This document shows positions 24,881 to 36,500 of a DNA stretch of 64,000 bases, in pieces. The DNA comes from Staphylococcus capitis subsp. capitis (lineage in GTDB: Bacteria > Bacillota > Bacilli > Staphylococcales > Staphylococcaceae). The notes beneath the pieces are model-generated. The model saw only the letters and a list, made by a program, of their open reading frames with translations, was not told where the DNA came from and searched no databases. The first letter of the stretch is position 1. Every line of letters starts with the position of its first letter. A program made the translations under genes and the position numbers. The stretch is taken from positions 62,001 to 126,000 of the forward strand of contig NZ_CP145263.1 in the NCBI RefSeq assembly GCF_040739495.1. Direction: 5' to 3'.

Positions 24881-25755
24881 ATGAAGAAAATATTAATACT
24901 CATAACAGCACTTTCACTATTTTTAGGCGCATGCAATACAGACAATTTTACAGAACATAAAAAAACAAAGCAGAAACTTCTACTAAAAAAGATAAAGACA
25001 ACAAAACATCCAACAAAGAAGCTTCATCAAAAAATACTAATACTGATATCAAAGCTAAAGATAAAGTGGAGAATTTATCAGAAAAGATGAAATTAGCACT
25101 TATCTTTTGCGCTGATGATAAAGGGAAATACACATTAACTAAAAATAATATTTTGATAGGTTCTTTTAGAAATGATAAAGATGAATATCGAAAGATAGGA
25201 CAATTTGTATTAGTTAACTATCCAGAATTCACCAACGCGCCTAAAGGTATGAAGTTTTATTCAATATACCCTAGTAATCATGAAGCCCAAGCAATAGTTG
25301 GTATTAGTGACAAAAAGATTATCCTAAGTGGATCTCAAATTCGTATCAAAGATTATAAACAGTTATTAGAGCATGGTAAAGAGTATAGTACCCAAAAGGT
25401 CTATGACAAAGTTAAAAATAATAGGGCCCTTCCAGAACTTGCGAATAAGATGCATGTAAGCAATCAATTACCTATTTCAAATGATGAATGGAAATATAAT
25501 GGATTATCACCGAGAGAATTGTATGAACGTGGTGGAGTCATGGCTCATGGAAGTAGCCAAGTATATAAATTTATTTCTGAACTTGAAGGTGGTTCATTAG
25601 ATAATGATAAATATCTATGGGATGTTGTTCATTGGCTAAAAGATGGAAACTGGAAAGTTAATTGTCGTAATAAAGATGGTGAAATTGTAGCTACTTATAC
25701 AACTGTTAATGGCAAAGTAGCTAAGTTTGATGAAAATGGTAAAAGAATTAAATAA
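24881..25755 (+). pseudogene. Lipoprotein, tandem copy 2, frameshifted in an A7 tract
   Basis: A paralogue of the preceding gene. The signal peptide MKKILILITALSLFLGAC is intact, but after EHK a run of seven A (about 24960-24966) puts the linker out of frame, and translation ends at 25090. One extra A would give a 291-residue protein: HKKNKAETSTKKDKDNK, then NLSEKMKLALIFCADDKGKY, NAPKGMKFYSIYP and a unique C-terminus with WKYNGLSPRELYERG, GSSQVYKFISELEGGSLDN and a Gly-rich 'KDGEIVATYTTVNGKVAKFDENGK' tail. The rest of the frame is undamaged, so the shift is recent, reversible, or a base-calling error. Initiation at the internal ATG 25066 would give a cytosolic fragment only. Confidence 0.8.
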
Positions 25756-25763
25756 AATAAGCT

Positions 25764-25802
25764 AAACTGGTTCTCAATATTTATAGAGAACCAGTTTTTA
25801 TG
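25764..25802 (+). terminator. Terminator after the tandem lipoprotein genes
   Basis: AAACTGGTTCTC (25764-25775) and GAGAACCAGTTT (25786-25797) form a perfect 12-base stem with a T run. Confidence 0.9.
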
Positions 25803-26122
25803 TGTTGACCAAATAACAGTTAGGTATTCTAACTCAACTTTTAAGAATAATGATTCACTGTCCTATTTATTTTTGTTACATTATTCAATGGATATTTTTA
25901 GCATTCAACATTAAAAAGTTTGTTCACTTCATACACCATGCTCACTTCATAAGCTTCTTAGCAACGATGTTAACTCAATTTACAAATCCAAAAGCTATCA
26001 AGAAAATACTTTTTAAAAATCAAATTAAACTGAAAATCAAAATATAAACTTAAATAGTTTGCTAGGCTAACCAAAAGTGATACAGTTTTTAATGGACTTA
26101 TTTTTGAAAGGGGTAAGATGTC
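25803..26122. other. Intergenic region, no gene seen
   Basis: 320 bases of AT-rich sequence. An open frame at 25850-26047 has no Shine-Dalgarno and an unlikely composition (many His, Ile, Phe), so it is not called. Promoter elements for the following MFS gene probably lie at its right end; GAAAGGGG at 26106-26113 is that gene's RBS. Confidence 0.4.
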
Positions 26123-27568
26123 ATGGCGAGTAATGAAATGACAACCGCCAAACGTAACACCATTGTGTTAGTGATGCTTATTAGCGCATTTGTAGCAATG
26201 TTAAACCAAACGATCTTAAACACTGCATTGCCCGCAATTATAAAAGGATTGAACATTACAGAAACTACTGCACAATGGTTGATCACAGGTTTTATGCTAG
26301 TGAACGGAATTATGATACCACTCACAGCATTTTTAATGGATAAATATACGACACGTAAACTTTATATCTTTTCTATGGCAGCGTTCCTTATTGGTTCAAT
26401 TATAGCTGCTTTATCTCCAGGATTTGAAATCCTAATGGTTGCTCGTATTATACAAGCAATCGGTGCTGGAATATTACTTCCACTAATGCAATTTACAGTG
26501 TTTACACTATTCCCTGTAGAAAAACGCGGATTCGCAATGGGTCTCACAGGTATAGTGGCGCAAACAGCACCAGCGATTGGGCCAACACTTACAGGATTAC
26601 TTATCGATTTCTTTAGTTGGAGAATGCCATTCTACATCGTTGCAGCAATCGCACTTATCGCATTCGCAATTGGGTTCTTCTTTGTTGAGAATAACGGTCA
26701 AACTAAAGAAACAGTACTCGATAAAATATCAGTCGTTTATTCAACATTTGGTTTCGGCTTAATTCTATTCGCATTTAGTAGTGTAAGTACATTTGGAATC
26801 GCATCGATCCCAGTCATCAATACATTTATTTTAGGTTTAATCGTGATTGCTATTTTTACATTCCGTCAATTAAAAATCGACCATCCATTATTAAACTTAA
26901 GCGTATTTAAAAGCAAAGTATTTACATTATCTGCTATAGCTTCAATGCTTGTCTTTATAGGTATTGTTGGACCTGCTCTACTTATTCCTATGTACGTTCA
27001 AACTGGATTAGGTCTCTCAGCATTACTTTCAGGTTTAGTGATACTACCAGGTGCAGTGTTCAATGCATTTATTTCAGTTTATACTGGTAAGATTTTTGAT
27101 AAATATGGCATCAAGGTACTTGTTATTCCTGGATTTACAGTATTAATCATAATGACGATATTACATGCATTCTTAACTACAGAAACGCCATTCTGGTATG
27201 TTGTAGTGATTTACGCAATACGTATGATTTCTGTAGGTTTACTTATTATGCCACTTAATACAGTAGGTCTTAATGCGCTTAAACCAGAAGAAATTTCACA
27301 CGGCACAGCAATTATGAACTCTCTACGTATCATTGCAGGTGCGATGGGAACTGCTATCAGTATTACAATATTATCAATTGTAGCTAAGAATTATACGGCT
27401 ACGCATCATACGATGTCTAAAGTGAAATTAGCACGAGAATCAACAGTTCAAGGTGTCGATGCAGCATTTATCTTCACCACAGTATTAATTGTGATTGGCT
27501 TTATACTTGCGTTATTTATTAAAGAGAATCGCAACGCCAAAGATACAGATTCTTCCTCTGAAAAATAA
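26123..27568 (+). CDS. DHA2-family (14-TM) multidrug MFS transporter
   Basis: A 481-residue EmrB/QacA-type exporter. TM1 carries AFVAMLNQTILNTALPAI (motif D1), loop 2-3 FLMDKYTTRKLYIFSM (motif A), and TM5 GIVAQTAPAIGPTLTGLL (motif C, drug:H+ antiporters). Length and hydrophobic pattern fit 14 TM. GAAAGGGG precedes ATG 26123. It resembles LmrB/MdeA-like pumps of Gram-positive bacteria, but the drug spectrum cannot be deduced. Monocistronic, with a strong shared terminator. Confidence 0.87.
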   Translation: MASNEMTTAKRNTIVLVMLISAFVAMLNQTILNTALPAIIKGLNITETTAQWLITGFMLVNGIMIPLTAFLMDKYTTRKLYIFSMAAFLIGSIIAALSPGFEILMVARIIQAIGAGILLPLMQFTVFTLFPVEKRGFAMGLTGIVAQTAPAIGPTLTGLLIDFFSWRMPFYIVAAIALIAFAIGFFFVENNGQTKETVLDKISVVYSTFGFGLILFAFSSVSTFGIASIPVINTFILGLIVIAIFTFRQLKIDHPLLNLSVFKSKVFTLSAIASMLVFIGIVGPALLIPMYVQTGLGLSALLSGLVILPGAVFNAFISVYTGKIFDKYGIKVLVIPGFTVLIIMTILHAFLTTETPFWYVVVIYAIRMISVGLLIMPLNTVGLNALKPEEISHGTAIMNSLRIIAGAMGTAISITILSIVAKNYTATHHTMSKVKLARESTVQGVDAAFIFTTVLIVIGFILALFIKENRNAKDTDSSSEK

Positions 27569-27588
27569 AACTCACAATTAAATAGCAC

Positions 27589-27640
27589 AAAGAAAGATGG
27601 TAATTTCCTAGGTAATAGGAAACTACCATCTTTCTTTTTA
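27589..27640. terminator. Bidirectional terminator between convergent genes
   Basis: AAAGAAAGATGGTA...TACCATCTTTCTTT with an inner TTTCCT/AGGAAA stem. A-tract on the left and T-tract on the right let it serve both the MFS gene (+) and the small gene (-). Confidence 0.85.
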
Positions 27641-27649
27641 TATATGTAA

Positions 27650-27862
27650 TTAAGCATCTTTTTGTCGTGCGCGTTCTTCTCTATGTCTTTGACGTCTTTG
27701 TTCTTCTTTCGAAAGGTGATTTGGGTATTTCTCAGGGTGTTTATAACCATCGATTGCACCTAAAAACATGCCTTTAACAAAACTTGTAATCCCTTTACCA
27801 ATACCGAAAACAAATCGAATCATACCATAAATCGCAAAAATCCATAGCAATATATAGCCCAT
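27650..27862 (-). CDS. Small membrane-anchored conserved protein
   Basis: A 70-residue protein with one N-terminal hydrophobic segment (GYILLWIFAIYGMIRFVFGIG), then the patterned FVKGMFLGAIDGYKHPEKYP and a very basic tail (QRRQRHREERARQKDA). GGAGTTT precedes the ATG. It looks conserved in staphylococci, but no function is known to me. A membrane anchor with a basic tail suggests binding to a partner, nucleic acid or phospholipid. Confidence 0.7.
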   Translation of the reverse strand: MGYILLWIFAIYGMIRFVFGIGKGITSFVKGMFLGAIDGYKHPEKYPNHLSKEEQRRQRHREERARQKDA

Positions 27863-28253
27863 ATTGAAACTCCTTTTTTATTTTACAATAACATAAAAAG
27901 ACAATTTCGATGAAATTTATAAAAAACTTTGCTGGTAAATTTTTTAATACATAAAATATCGTAGCTACTAGTCTAAAAAAATTTAGGGGTAAGACTGCGC
28001 ACCGTATGCATTAATTCCATTCTTATCGTGCTTTTTTAAAAATATCCTCAAGTGATATTCACGTTTTTTATAGAAAGTTAAAATGCAGTTGCCTATTGTA
28101 TAAAATGTTACATCACACTATGATGTTGTTAATAGTTTTAAATAAAAAAAGAGATAGAAAAAAATTACATGTCGATATTTAATTAATTTAATGTAATATA
28201 AATATAACTAATACATTATTTGATATCTTAATAAAGTGAAGGGAGTTATACAT
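27863..28253. other. Intergenic region between divergent genes
   Basis: 391 AT-rich bases upstream of both the small gene (-) and the SDR gene (+). No ORF, repeat or RNA element recognised; it probably holds both promoters. Confidence 0.4.
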
Positions 28254-29030
28254 ATGATTAAAGATCAAGTAGCTATTATTACTGGCTCAGCGAGTGGTAT
28301 TGGTTTAGAAATTGCTAAATCCTTTATTGAACAAGGCGCCAAAGTTGTCTTCTCAGACATTAATGAAGAAGGCCTTAATAACGTCTTCCACCAATTTCAG
28401 CGACAAGGCTATGACTGTCGGGCTATCAAAGCGGACGTCTCTAATGAGGAAGATGTGAAGCATCTTATCGCTGAGACGAGACATCAATATGGTCGTATAG
28501 ATATTGTTATTAATAATGCTGGTTTACAGAATGTAGCTAATATAGAAGACTTTCCAACTGAAAAGTTTAAACAGATGATAGATATCATGCTTGTTGGTAC
28601 CTTTTTAATGACAAAGCATGTTCTTCTTATTATGAAGGCGCAACACTATGGCAGAATCTTAAATATGTCATCTATTAATGGTGTCATCGGTTTCGCAGGA
28701 AAATCAGCTTATAATAGCGCTAAACATGGAATTATTGGTTTAACAAAAGTAACAGCTTTACAAACAGCTGAGGACGGTATTACAGTGAATGCGATTTGTC
28801 CTGGATATATCGACACACCACTTGTGAGAGGACAAATGGAAGACTTAGCACAAATGCGAAATGTAGACGTAGCGCAAGTGATGGATGAGGTGTTGTTCCC
28901 ATTAATTCCTCAAAAACGATTGATCGATATTCAAGAAATTGCTGATTATGCCATATTTTTAGCAAGTAAATCGACAAAAAGTGTGACAGGACAAGCTATT
29001 ATTATAGATGGTGGTTATACAGTCCAGTAA
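28254..29030 (+). CDS. 3-hydroxybutyrate dehydrogenase-like SDR
   Basis: A 258-residue short-chain dehydrogenase. The cofactor motif TGSASGIG is near residues 10-17, with NNAG at about 88-91, the catalytic Ser in NMSSINGVIG, YNSAKHG (Tyr and Lys) and CPGYIDTPLVRGQ. The whole C-terminal pattern (FPLIPQKRLIDIQEIADYAIFLAS) matches bacterial 3-hydroxybutyrate dehydrogenases, which interconvert 3-hydroxybutyrate and acetoacetate with NAD. ATG 28254 has GGGAG upstream; the GTG at 28236 lies before that site. Acetoacetate is also the by-product of the carnitine route at 3637-5959, a possible but unproven metabolic link. Confidence 0.83.
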   Translation: MIKDQVAIITGSASGIGLEIAKSFIEQGAKVVFSDINEEGLNNVFHQFQRQGYDCRAIKADVSNEEDVKHLIAETRHQYGRIDIVINNAGLQNVANIEDFPTEKFKQMIDIMLVGTFLMTKHVLLIMKAQHYGRILNMSSINGVIGFAGKSAYNSAKHGIIGLTKVTALQTAEDGITVNAICPGYIDTPLVRGQMEDLAQMRNVDVAQVMDEVLFPLIPQKRLIDIQEIADYAIFLASKSTKSVTGQAIIIDGGYTVQ

Positions 29031-29125
29031 TAGTATGACCTCTTAATTAAAAATAAAATACTGTTAAGCTAAGAAAAGTATCTACTATTAAATACTTATC
29101 AAGCTTAAGGGGGAGAAAAGATAGA

Positions 29126-30373
29126 ATGAGAAAAATGAGCATCACCTTAAAAGTAAGATTAATATGTAGTTTCTTTGAGAATTTAATTGTTATGGCATTT
29201 TTGCCTTTTATAGCTTTATACCTAACGGATATGGTCAATCAGGCCTTTTCAGGTATATTTCTTTTTATTTTAGTTTTAATCAATTTTCCAATTTCGATGA
29301 TTTCGGGGCATATTATTGAGCGTTATCCTAAAAAACGCACAATGCTTATATATCAAATTATTGAGTGTATAAGTTTGCTTGCAATGGCATTTTCAGTCTC
29401 TAATCAGACATTGCTTATCATGATATTTTGCATAGCTTATACGGTTTTTAGTATTTCGTCTGGTATGATTGCACCGCTTATTGAAACGATGATCATGGAC
29501 GCGATTACACCAGAAGTTGAACATTACATATATAAAGTAAGTTATTGGCTTACTAACGTAGCCGTTGCTTGTGGTGCATTTTTAGGAGGAGCCATGTATC
29601 ACGCGAATAAATCGGCGTTGTTTTTGATCGCTTTTGTGATTTTCGTACTAGTATTCGTGGCTTTATATATTTGGATTCCTAATGATAACGCCAAACCGTT
29701 GAAGAAAGAGGGACAAACTTTTGATAATGTATTAAGTTTGAAAGGCTTTTTACGTAATTATCAGCTTGTGCTAAAAGATAAATTATTTATGTATTTAATT
29801 ATCGGCTCAAGTATTCTTTTAATGGGTGAATTATCCACGTCTTCATATGTTTCAATTAGACTTAAAAAGGAATTCGAAACTTTATCAATGTTTCATGTCT
29901 CAATTGATGGAGTTAAAATGTATTCAATTTTAATTATGACTAATACGCTAGTTGTAATAGCTTTAACGTATTTTGTATCTAAATATATCTTGAAAATGAA
30001 TAATCAAAAAGCGTTATTTGTAGGTCTCATCATGTATGTAGTAGGTTATTCAGGCATTACCTATTTAAATGATTTTACTTTACTTATCATAGTTATGGTT
30101 ATAGCCACGTTAGGTGAGATGATTTACTCTCCGATTACTGAAGAACATAGATATAAGATGATTCCTGCACATAAGAGAGGCACATATTCTGCAATACGTG
30201 CATTAAGTTTTAACTTTGCGCAATTAATTGCAAGACTGGGTATTATTTTAGGTGTATTGATGAACGCCCTGGGTATGACGATTTATATGGCACTGATTCT
30301 CACTTTAGGAAGTATATTGCTCTATCGTGCGGTGTACCAATTTAATTTAAAGGCTAATAATGAAAATCATTAA
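29126..30373 (+). CDS. MFS transporter upstream of ausA
   Basis: A 415-residue, 12-TM major facilitator. It has GHIIERYPKKRTMLIYQ in loop 2-3 (motif A variant) and PLIETMIMDAITPEVEHYIYKVSYWLTNVAVACGAFLGG around TM4-TM5. GGGGGAG precedes ATG 29126. It lies 190 bases before ausA in the same direction, so it could export pyrazinones or another metabolite. That link rests on position only. Confidence 0.8.
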   Translation: MRKMSITLKVRLICSFFENLIVMAFLPFIALYLTDMVNQAFSGIFLFILVLINFPISMISGHIIERYPKKRTMLIYQIIECISLLAMAFSVSNQTLLIMIFCIAYTVFSISSGMIAPLIETMIMDAITPEVEHYIYKVSYWLTNVAVACGAFLGGAMYHANKSALFLIAFVIFVLVFVALYIWIPNDNAKPLKKEGQTFDNVLSLKGFLRNYQLVLKDKLFMYLIIGSSILLMGELSTSSYVSIRLKKEFETLSMFHVSIDGVKMYSILIMTNTLVVIALTYFVSKYILKMNNQKALFVGLIMYVVGYSGITYLNDFTLLIIVMVIATLGEMIYSPITEEHRYKMIPAHKRGTYSAIRALSFNFAQLIARLGIILGVLMNALGMTIYMALILTLGSILLYRAVYQFNLKANNENH

Positions 30374-30564
30374 TTGTGAATTTTATAACCTACTAAATTG
30401 CTCGTGATTAAAAATAAAATATATTTATTAAGATTTTGTAAAAAATTCACTTTAGTAATTGTTTTCAAACCTTTGAATGTACTAATATATAGCTTATCTA
30501 GAGAATATATGTAAGTTATTTGTTAGTGAGTATTATAAAGTATGAGTACGAAAGAAGGACTTGA

Positions 30565-33500
30565 ATGACTATTGAAACATTGCATTTTCAACACTATTTT
30601 TATCAAAAATATTTACAATCAACTTCAACTACAAAGAGGGTGACGTACTGGGTTCGATTAGATCAAGATATCGAGCGTCATCGATTGATGTATGCACTGC
30701 TAGATGTAGTACAACATCAGCCGCAGTTGAGGGCGACATTCAAGCATTGTAACGACCAATTGCGCATCAATGTGCGAGAATTTTTCCCATTTATACAGAT
30801 CAAAGAAGTGAATCAATGTTCTAAAAAAGTTGATATCACGACTTACCTCAACCAAGAGTTGAATTCCTACTATTTCAATCAATTACCTCTATTTAATTTT
30901 ACAATTTATCAATTTTTAGATGAAACGTTCTTACTTTTAGATTTCCATTCCATGATTTTCAATGATAGCCAGTTAGATGATTTCTTTAAACAACTAAATA
31001 TCGCGTATAGCTATGGTCTATTTCATGAACATACTGTATCGGATTTTTATCACATGATTAAAGAAATGAATGTAGCGACTGATGCTTCAAATGAGGACAA
31101 TCAACAGCATTTAAATCACTTTGAAATGGCTCATGCCGATCAAGATTGTGAATCATACATGCCTATAAAACGAAATTCAGAACAACCACAAGTTGAACAT
31201 ACAAGTGTAGATCTTGAATCATTTGATATGACTCGTCTAGTTACAAGCACTTATTTAGCAAACTACTTTTTGAGTCAGTCTAATCAAGTGACGTTGGGAA
31301 TTCATTTTCCAATGGAATATGACAAAACTGACGATATGATGTTACTTAACACACTTGTAGCACCACTGAGTTTAAATATAGACACTACGCTTTCTGCAGA
31401 CGTAATTATGAATGAATGGGAATTAGCGATAGATGATATGAAAGCCAACGGGACAGGTTTCTTAAGTGAACCTAATGCAAGTGATATGGAATTCGAAACA
31501 ATCATACATGCAACGCAATTTAACGAATACTTTGAGTTAAATCACACCGAACATAAAGTACATCGATTGCATAGTGATAGTTCTTTATTAGCTGACATAG
31601 AAATATATCCACGTCCTCACCAAGGCTTTGATATTGTATACAATACAAATGCCTATGATGAGCTAACGATTCAAACATTAGTTAGTTTAATTAGAAGTAT
31701 TAATATGCAATTAACACATAATCCTTCAAAGATAATTAAAGATATAGAATTATGTAATGAAAATGATTTTGAAATCTATCAAAACATCAACCATTCAACA
31801 AGTTCATCACATTATCAAACGGTAATGGAACGTTTTGAATATCAAGTAGAACAGTATCCAAATCAAATAGCATTGCAATATGAACAACAATCCATGACAT
31901 ATGCGGAATTAAACCACCACGTGAATCGCTTGGCACAATATTTGCGACACACTTATCATGTACAGCCCAATGATATTATCGCGCTCTTGGCAGAACGAAG
32001 TATCGAAATGGTTATAGGCATGTTAGGTATTTTAAAGGCAGGCGCTGGATACTTACCGATTGATCCAGATTATCCGGAAGATAGAACAACCTTTATTATT
32101 GAAGATGCACAGCCTAAAGCAATCGTGACATATCATGCGACATTACAATCTGACATTCCTCAAATTGAACTAGACACATTTGATTGGAATGGCGACGAAG
32201 CGGAAACTGACAATCCAAGTCATATCAACACTGATGAGGATACTGCATACATCATTTATACTTCAGGTACAACAGGTAAGCCTAAAGGGACAGTGGTTCC
32301 TCATAGAGGGATTGATCGTTTAGTTCATGAACCTAATTATGTTGAATTAAATAATCAAACGGTCATTTTATTATCGGGAACTGTAGCGTTTGATGCTGCC
32401 ACATTTGAAATTTATGGTGCGCTATTAAATGGTGGATGTTTAGTGTTAACGTCGAAAGATACTTTACTTAATCCTGTTCAATTAGGTCAAACGATTGTGA
32501 ATCAACAAGTCAACACGATGTGGTTAACGTCATCCCTTTTCAATCAAATTGCAAGTGAACGTATCGAGGCGCTAGAACCCTTAACTTATCTATTAATTGG
32601 TGGTGAGGTGCTAAATGCGAAATGGGTGAATCTATTAAACTCACGTCAACGCCATCCTCAAATCATTAACGGTTATGGACCTACAGAGAATACGACATTC
32701 ACGACGACTTATGCGATACCTGATGAAATGCCAAATCGAATTCCTATTGGTCAACCAATTAATGGAACGACGGTTTACGTGATGCAAGGCGAGCACTTAT
32801 GTGGTGTAGGCGTGCCTGGAGAATTATGCATAGGTGGCGCTGGTCTGGCTAAGGGATATTTAAATCAACCAGAGCTCACTGCTGAAAGGTTTATCACCTC
32901 TCCCTTTGAAAATGAGTGCCTATACCGCAGTGGGGATTTAGTACGTCTTCAAGAAGACGGTCATATTGATTATCTCAGTCGTATCGATAAACAAGTTAAA
33001 ATTCGTGGCTTTAGAATTGAACTATCAGAAATTGAAAAAGCAATTGAAGCGATTAGAGATATTAATAAAGCAGTCGTTATTGTGCGTGAAGAGGAGCAAG
33101 ATAAACAAATTGTGGCATATTATGAAGCGCAACAATCTCAATCGACGAGTCACTTGAAAGAAGTGTTAAGTGAAACATTGCCACAATACATGATTCCAGT
33201 TCATTTCATGAAAATAGATAAAATACCTATCACTATCAATGGTAAATTAGACAAGCGAGCTTTACCGGATATTGATAGAGTTGATTTATCAAACTATGTG
33301 GCGCCACGTAACGAAGGTGAACGTATCATATGCCAAATCTTTGAAGATATCTTACATGTCGACCAAGTAGGTATTAAAGATAATTTCTTTGAACTTGGTG
33401 GGCACTCATTGCGTGCAACGTTAGTTGTAAATCGTATAGAATCTCAACTTAAGAAACGTTTAAAAGTCGGAGATATTATGAAATTACCGACTGTTGAACA

Positions 33501-36500
33501 ATTAAGTCAACACATTATGGAAATGCAAAATGAAGACTATGAAGTCATACCTAAAGCGCAAAGAGCTGAGCAATACGAATTAAGTGCTGTTCAAAAAAGT
33601 ATGTACTTATTGTGGAGTGTTAATCCTGAAGACACTGTTTATAATATTCCGTTCTTATGGCGATTGTCTTCTGAATTAAACGTAGAGCAATTGAAGCGAG
33701 CGTTGAACCAACTTATTGCACGTCACGAAATTTTAAGAACACAATATATAGTGGATGGCAATGAAGTGAAACAAAGAGTAGCAGAAAATGTTGCTGCTGA
33801 TTTTAAAGAAGTGACGACACGACTTACAGATGAACAACAAATTATTCAGGCCTTTATGCAACCGTTTAATTTAGAGCAACCTAGTCAAATGCGTGTAAGA
33901 TATATCCATGGTCCACATGAGGATTATTTGTTTATGGATACGCATCACAGTATCAATGACGGTATGAGTAATACGATTTTATTAGCAGATTTAAATGCTT
34001 TATATCAAGAAAAATCACTTCCTAATCTATCACTGCAATATAAAGATTATAGTGAATGGATGGCTCATCGAGATTTATCTATTCAACGTCGCTATTGGTT
34101 ACAACAATTTGAAGATGGTGTTCCTGTATTAAATATGCCAACAGATTATCCAAGACCTAGTATTAAGACGACACATGGTCAAATGTTGACGTTCCATTTT
34201 GATAAGAACTTAAAATCACAGTTGCAAAATTATGTGGAGAAACATCAAATGACTGATTTCATGTTCTTTGCAAGTGCAATAATGGTATTGCTTCATAAAT
34301 ATACACGCCAAGATGACATTGTCATAGGGAGCGTTATAAGTGCCCGCACTCATCGTGACACTGAAAATATGCTTGGTATGTTTGCGAATACACTACTTTA
34401 CCGTGGCCATCCAACGAACGATAAAACATGGGAACAATTGATGTCTGAAGTGAAAGAGACAAGTCTTGGTGCGTATGAACATCAAGAGTATCCATTTGAA
34501 AGCCTTGTTAACGATTTGATGGATGAACGAGATGCTTCGCGTAATCCGTTATTCGACGTAATGCTTGTATTACAAAATAACGAAACAAACCATGCTAACT
34601 TTGGACATAGTCAACTGACGCACATTCCACCTCAAACGACAACAGCTAAATTTGACTTGTCGTTTATCATTGAGGAAGATCGAGACGACTATGTGGTTAA
34701 TATTGAATATAATACAGATTTATATGCGGAAGAGACGATTCATAATCTTGCTTACCAGCTTGAAAATATCATCCAACATGTGACATCTACTCAAGCTTTA
34801 AAAATTCAAGATATTCAAGAATCTCCGGATATGCTGGAATGGGTTGAAACAAATGTTAATCATCATACCCTATATTTCCCGGAAAATAATTCCCTACAGC
34901 AATTATTCAATCATGTAGTTAATGAGAAGAAAGATGAGATTGCACTGAAAATGAATGGGCAGTCAATGACGTATGATGAATTAAATCATTATGCAAATCG
35001 TATAGCCAATGAGCTTATGAAAAATGGAGTGACATATGGAGAGCGAGTTGCATTATTAATAGATAGAAGCTTTGAAATGATTGCGAGTATGATTGCATCA
35101 TGGAAGATAGGTGCGTCGTATGTTCCAATTGATATAACGCATCCTGATAAACGTATTGAGTTAATGATTGAAGATGCTCAAGTTTCAGCCATTTTAACTT
35201 ATGGTAAGGAGTTTGATTCTAACCCATTAACGATTGCATTAGAGTCTATTGATAAAGAATCGCCCGTTGAAAAGTCATTTTCAGAATATGAGGGTAGTCT
35301 AGAAGATGAACTTTATAGCATTTACACATCTGGAACAACTGGCATGCCTAAAGGTGTGGCCGTAAGACAACGTAATGTCTTAAACTTGGTAAATGCTTGG
35401 ACAGAGAGACTTGAACTATCGGAAGATGAAACGTTTATTCAATATGCAAATTACGTCTTCGATGCATCTGCGATGGATATCTATTGCAGTCTGTTAAATG
35501 GTTATACACTTGTGATTGCAAACAATGAAGAACGTACTGATACAGAGCAGCTACAACAACTAATCGAAAGAGAACGTATTACGGTTGCATCTATACCACT
35601 TCAAGTTTGTAACGTAATGGAAGATTTCTATATACCTAAGTTAATTACTGGTGGTGCAACAAGTACTCCAACGTTTGTGCGTCATATTTCAGAGCATTGC
35701 GATACGTACTTTAATGCGTATGGACCTTCTGAATCCACAGTGATTGCTTCAAATTGGTCATACACTAAAGGTGAGCCTATTCCATCAACAATACCTATAG
35801 GACAACCTTTAGCTAACATTCAAGTATACATTTTATCGGGTATGCAATTGTGTGGTGTAGGTGTTTCAGGAGAATTGTGTATCGCAGGTGAAAGTTTAAC
35901 GGCTGGTTATTTGAATCGACCTGAACTTACTGCTGAATCTTTCATAGATAATCCATTTGGTGAAGGCAAATTATATCGCAGTGGTGACCTTGCAAGATAT
36001 ACACATGATGGTCAAATTGAATTTATGGGACGAATAGATAATCAAGTTAAAGTCAATGGTTACCGTATCGAACTTGGAGAAATCGAAAACATTATCAATT
36101 TAGTAGAGGGCGTTTCTGATAGCGTAGTTATCGTTGATCAACAAGGAGAACATGAAGTTCTACATGCCTATTATGTAGGCGATAAAGACATTAAGTCAGA
36201 CATCGTAAGACAGTTAAATCAATACTTACCTAAGTACATGATTCCAAAAACTGTCACAGCAATTGATGTTATTCCGTTAACACGTAATGATAAAGTAGAT
36301 GAATCAAAATTACCTCGTCCACAAATTCAAAGAAATGGATATGTAGAACCTAGAAATGATATGGAACGCCAATTTGCTTCAATATTTGCTGACGTGTTAG
36401 AGCTTCCGACGATAGGCATAGACGATGACTTCTTCGAAATAGGTGGTACGTCACTAGATGCGATGGTTGCGGTATCTAAGCTTAAATCTCATGATATAAA

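Noticed and set aside
25850..26047. 65-residue open frame after the tandem lipoproteins
   Set aside because: No RBS, odd composition, and immediately after a terminator with no promoter evident.
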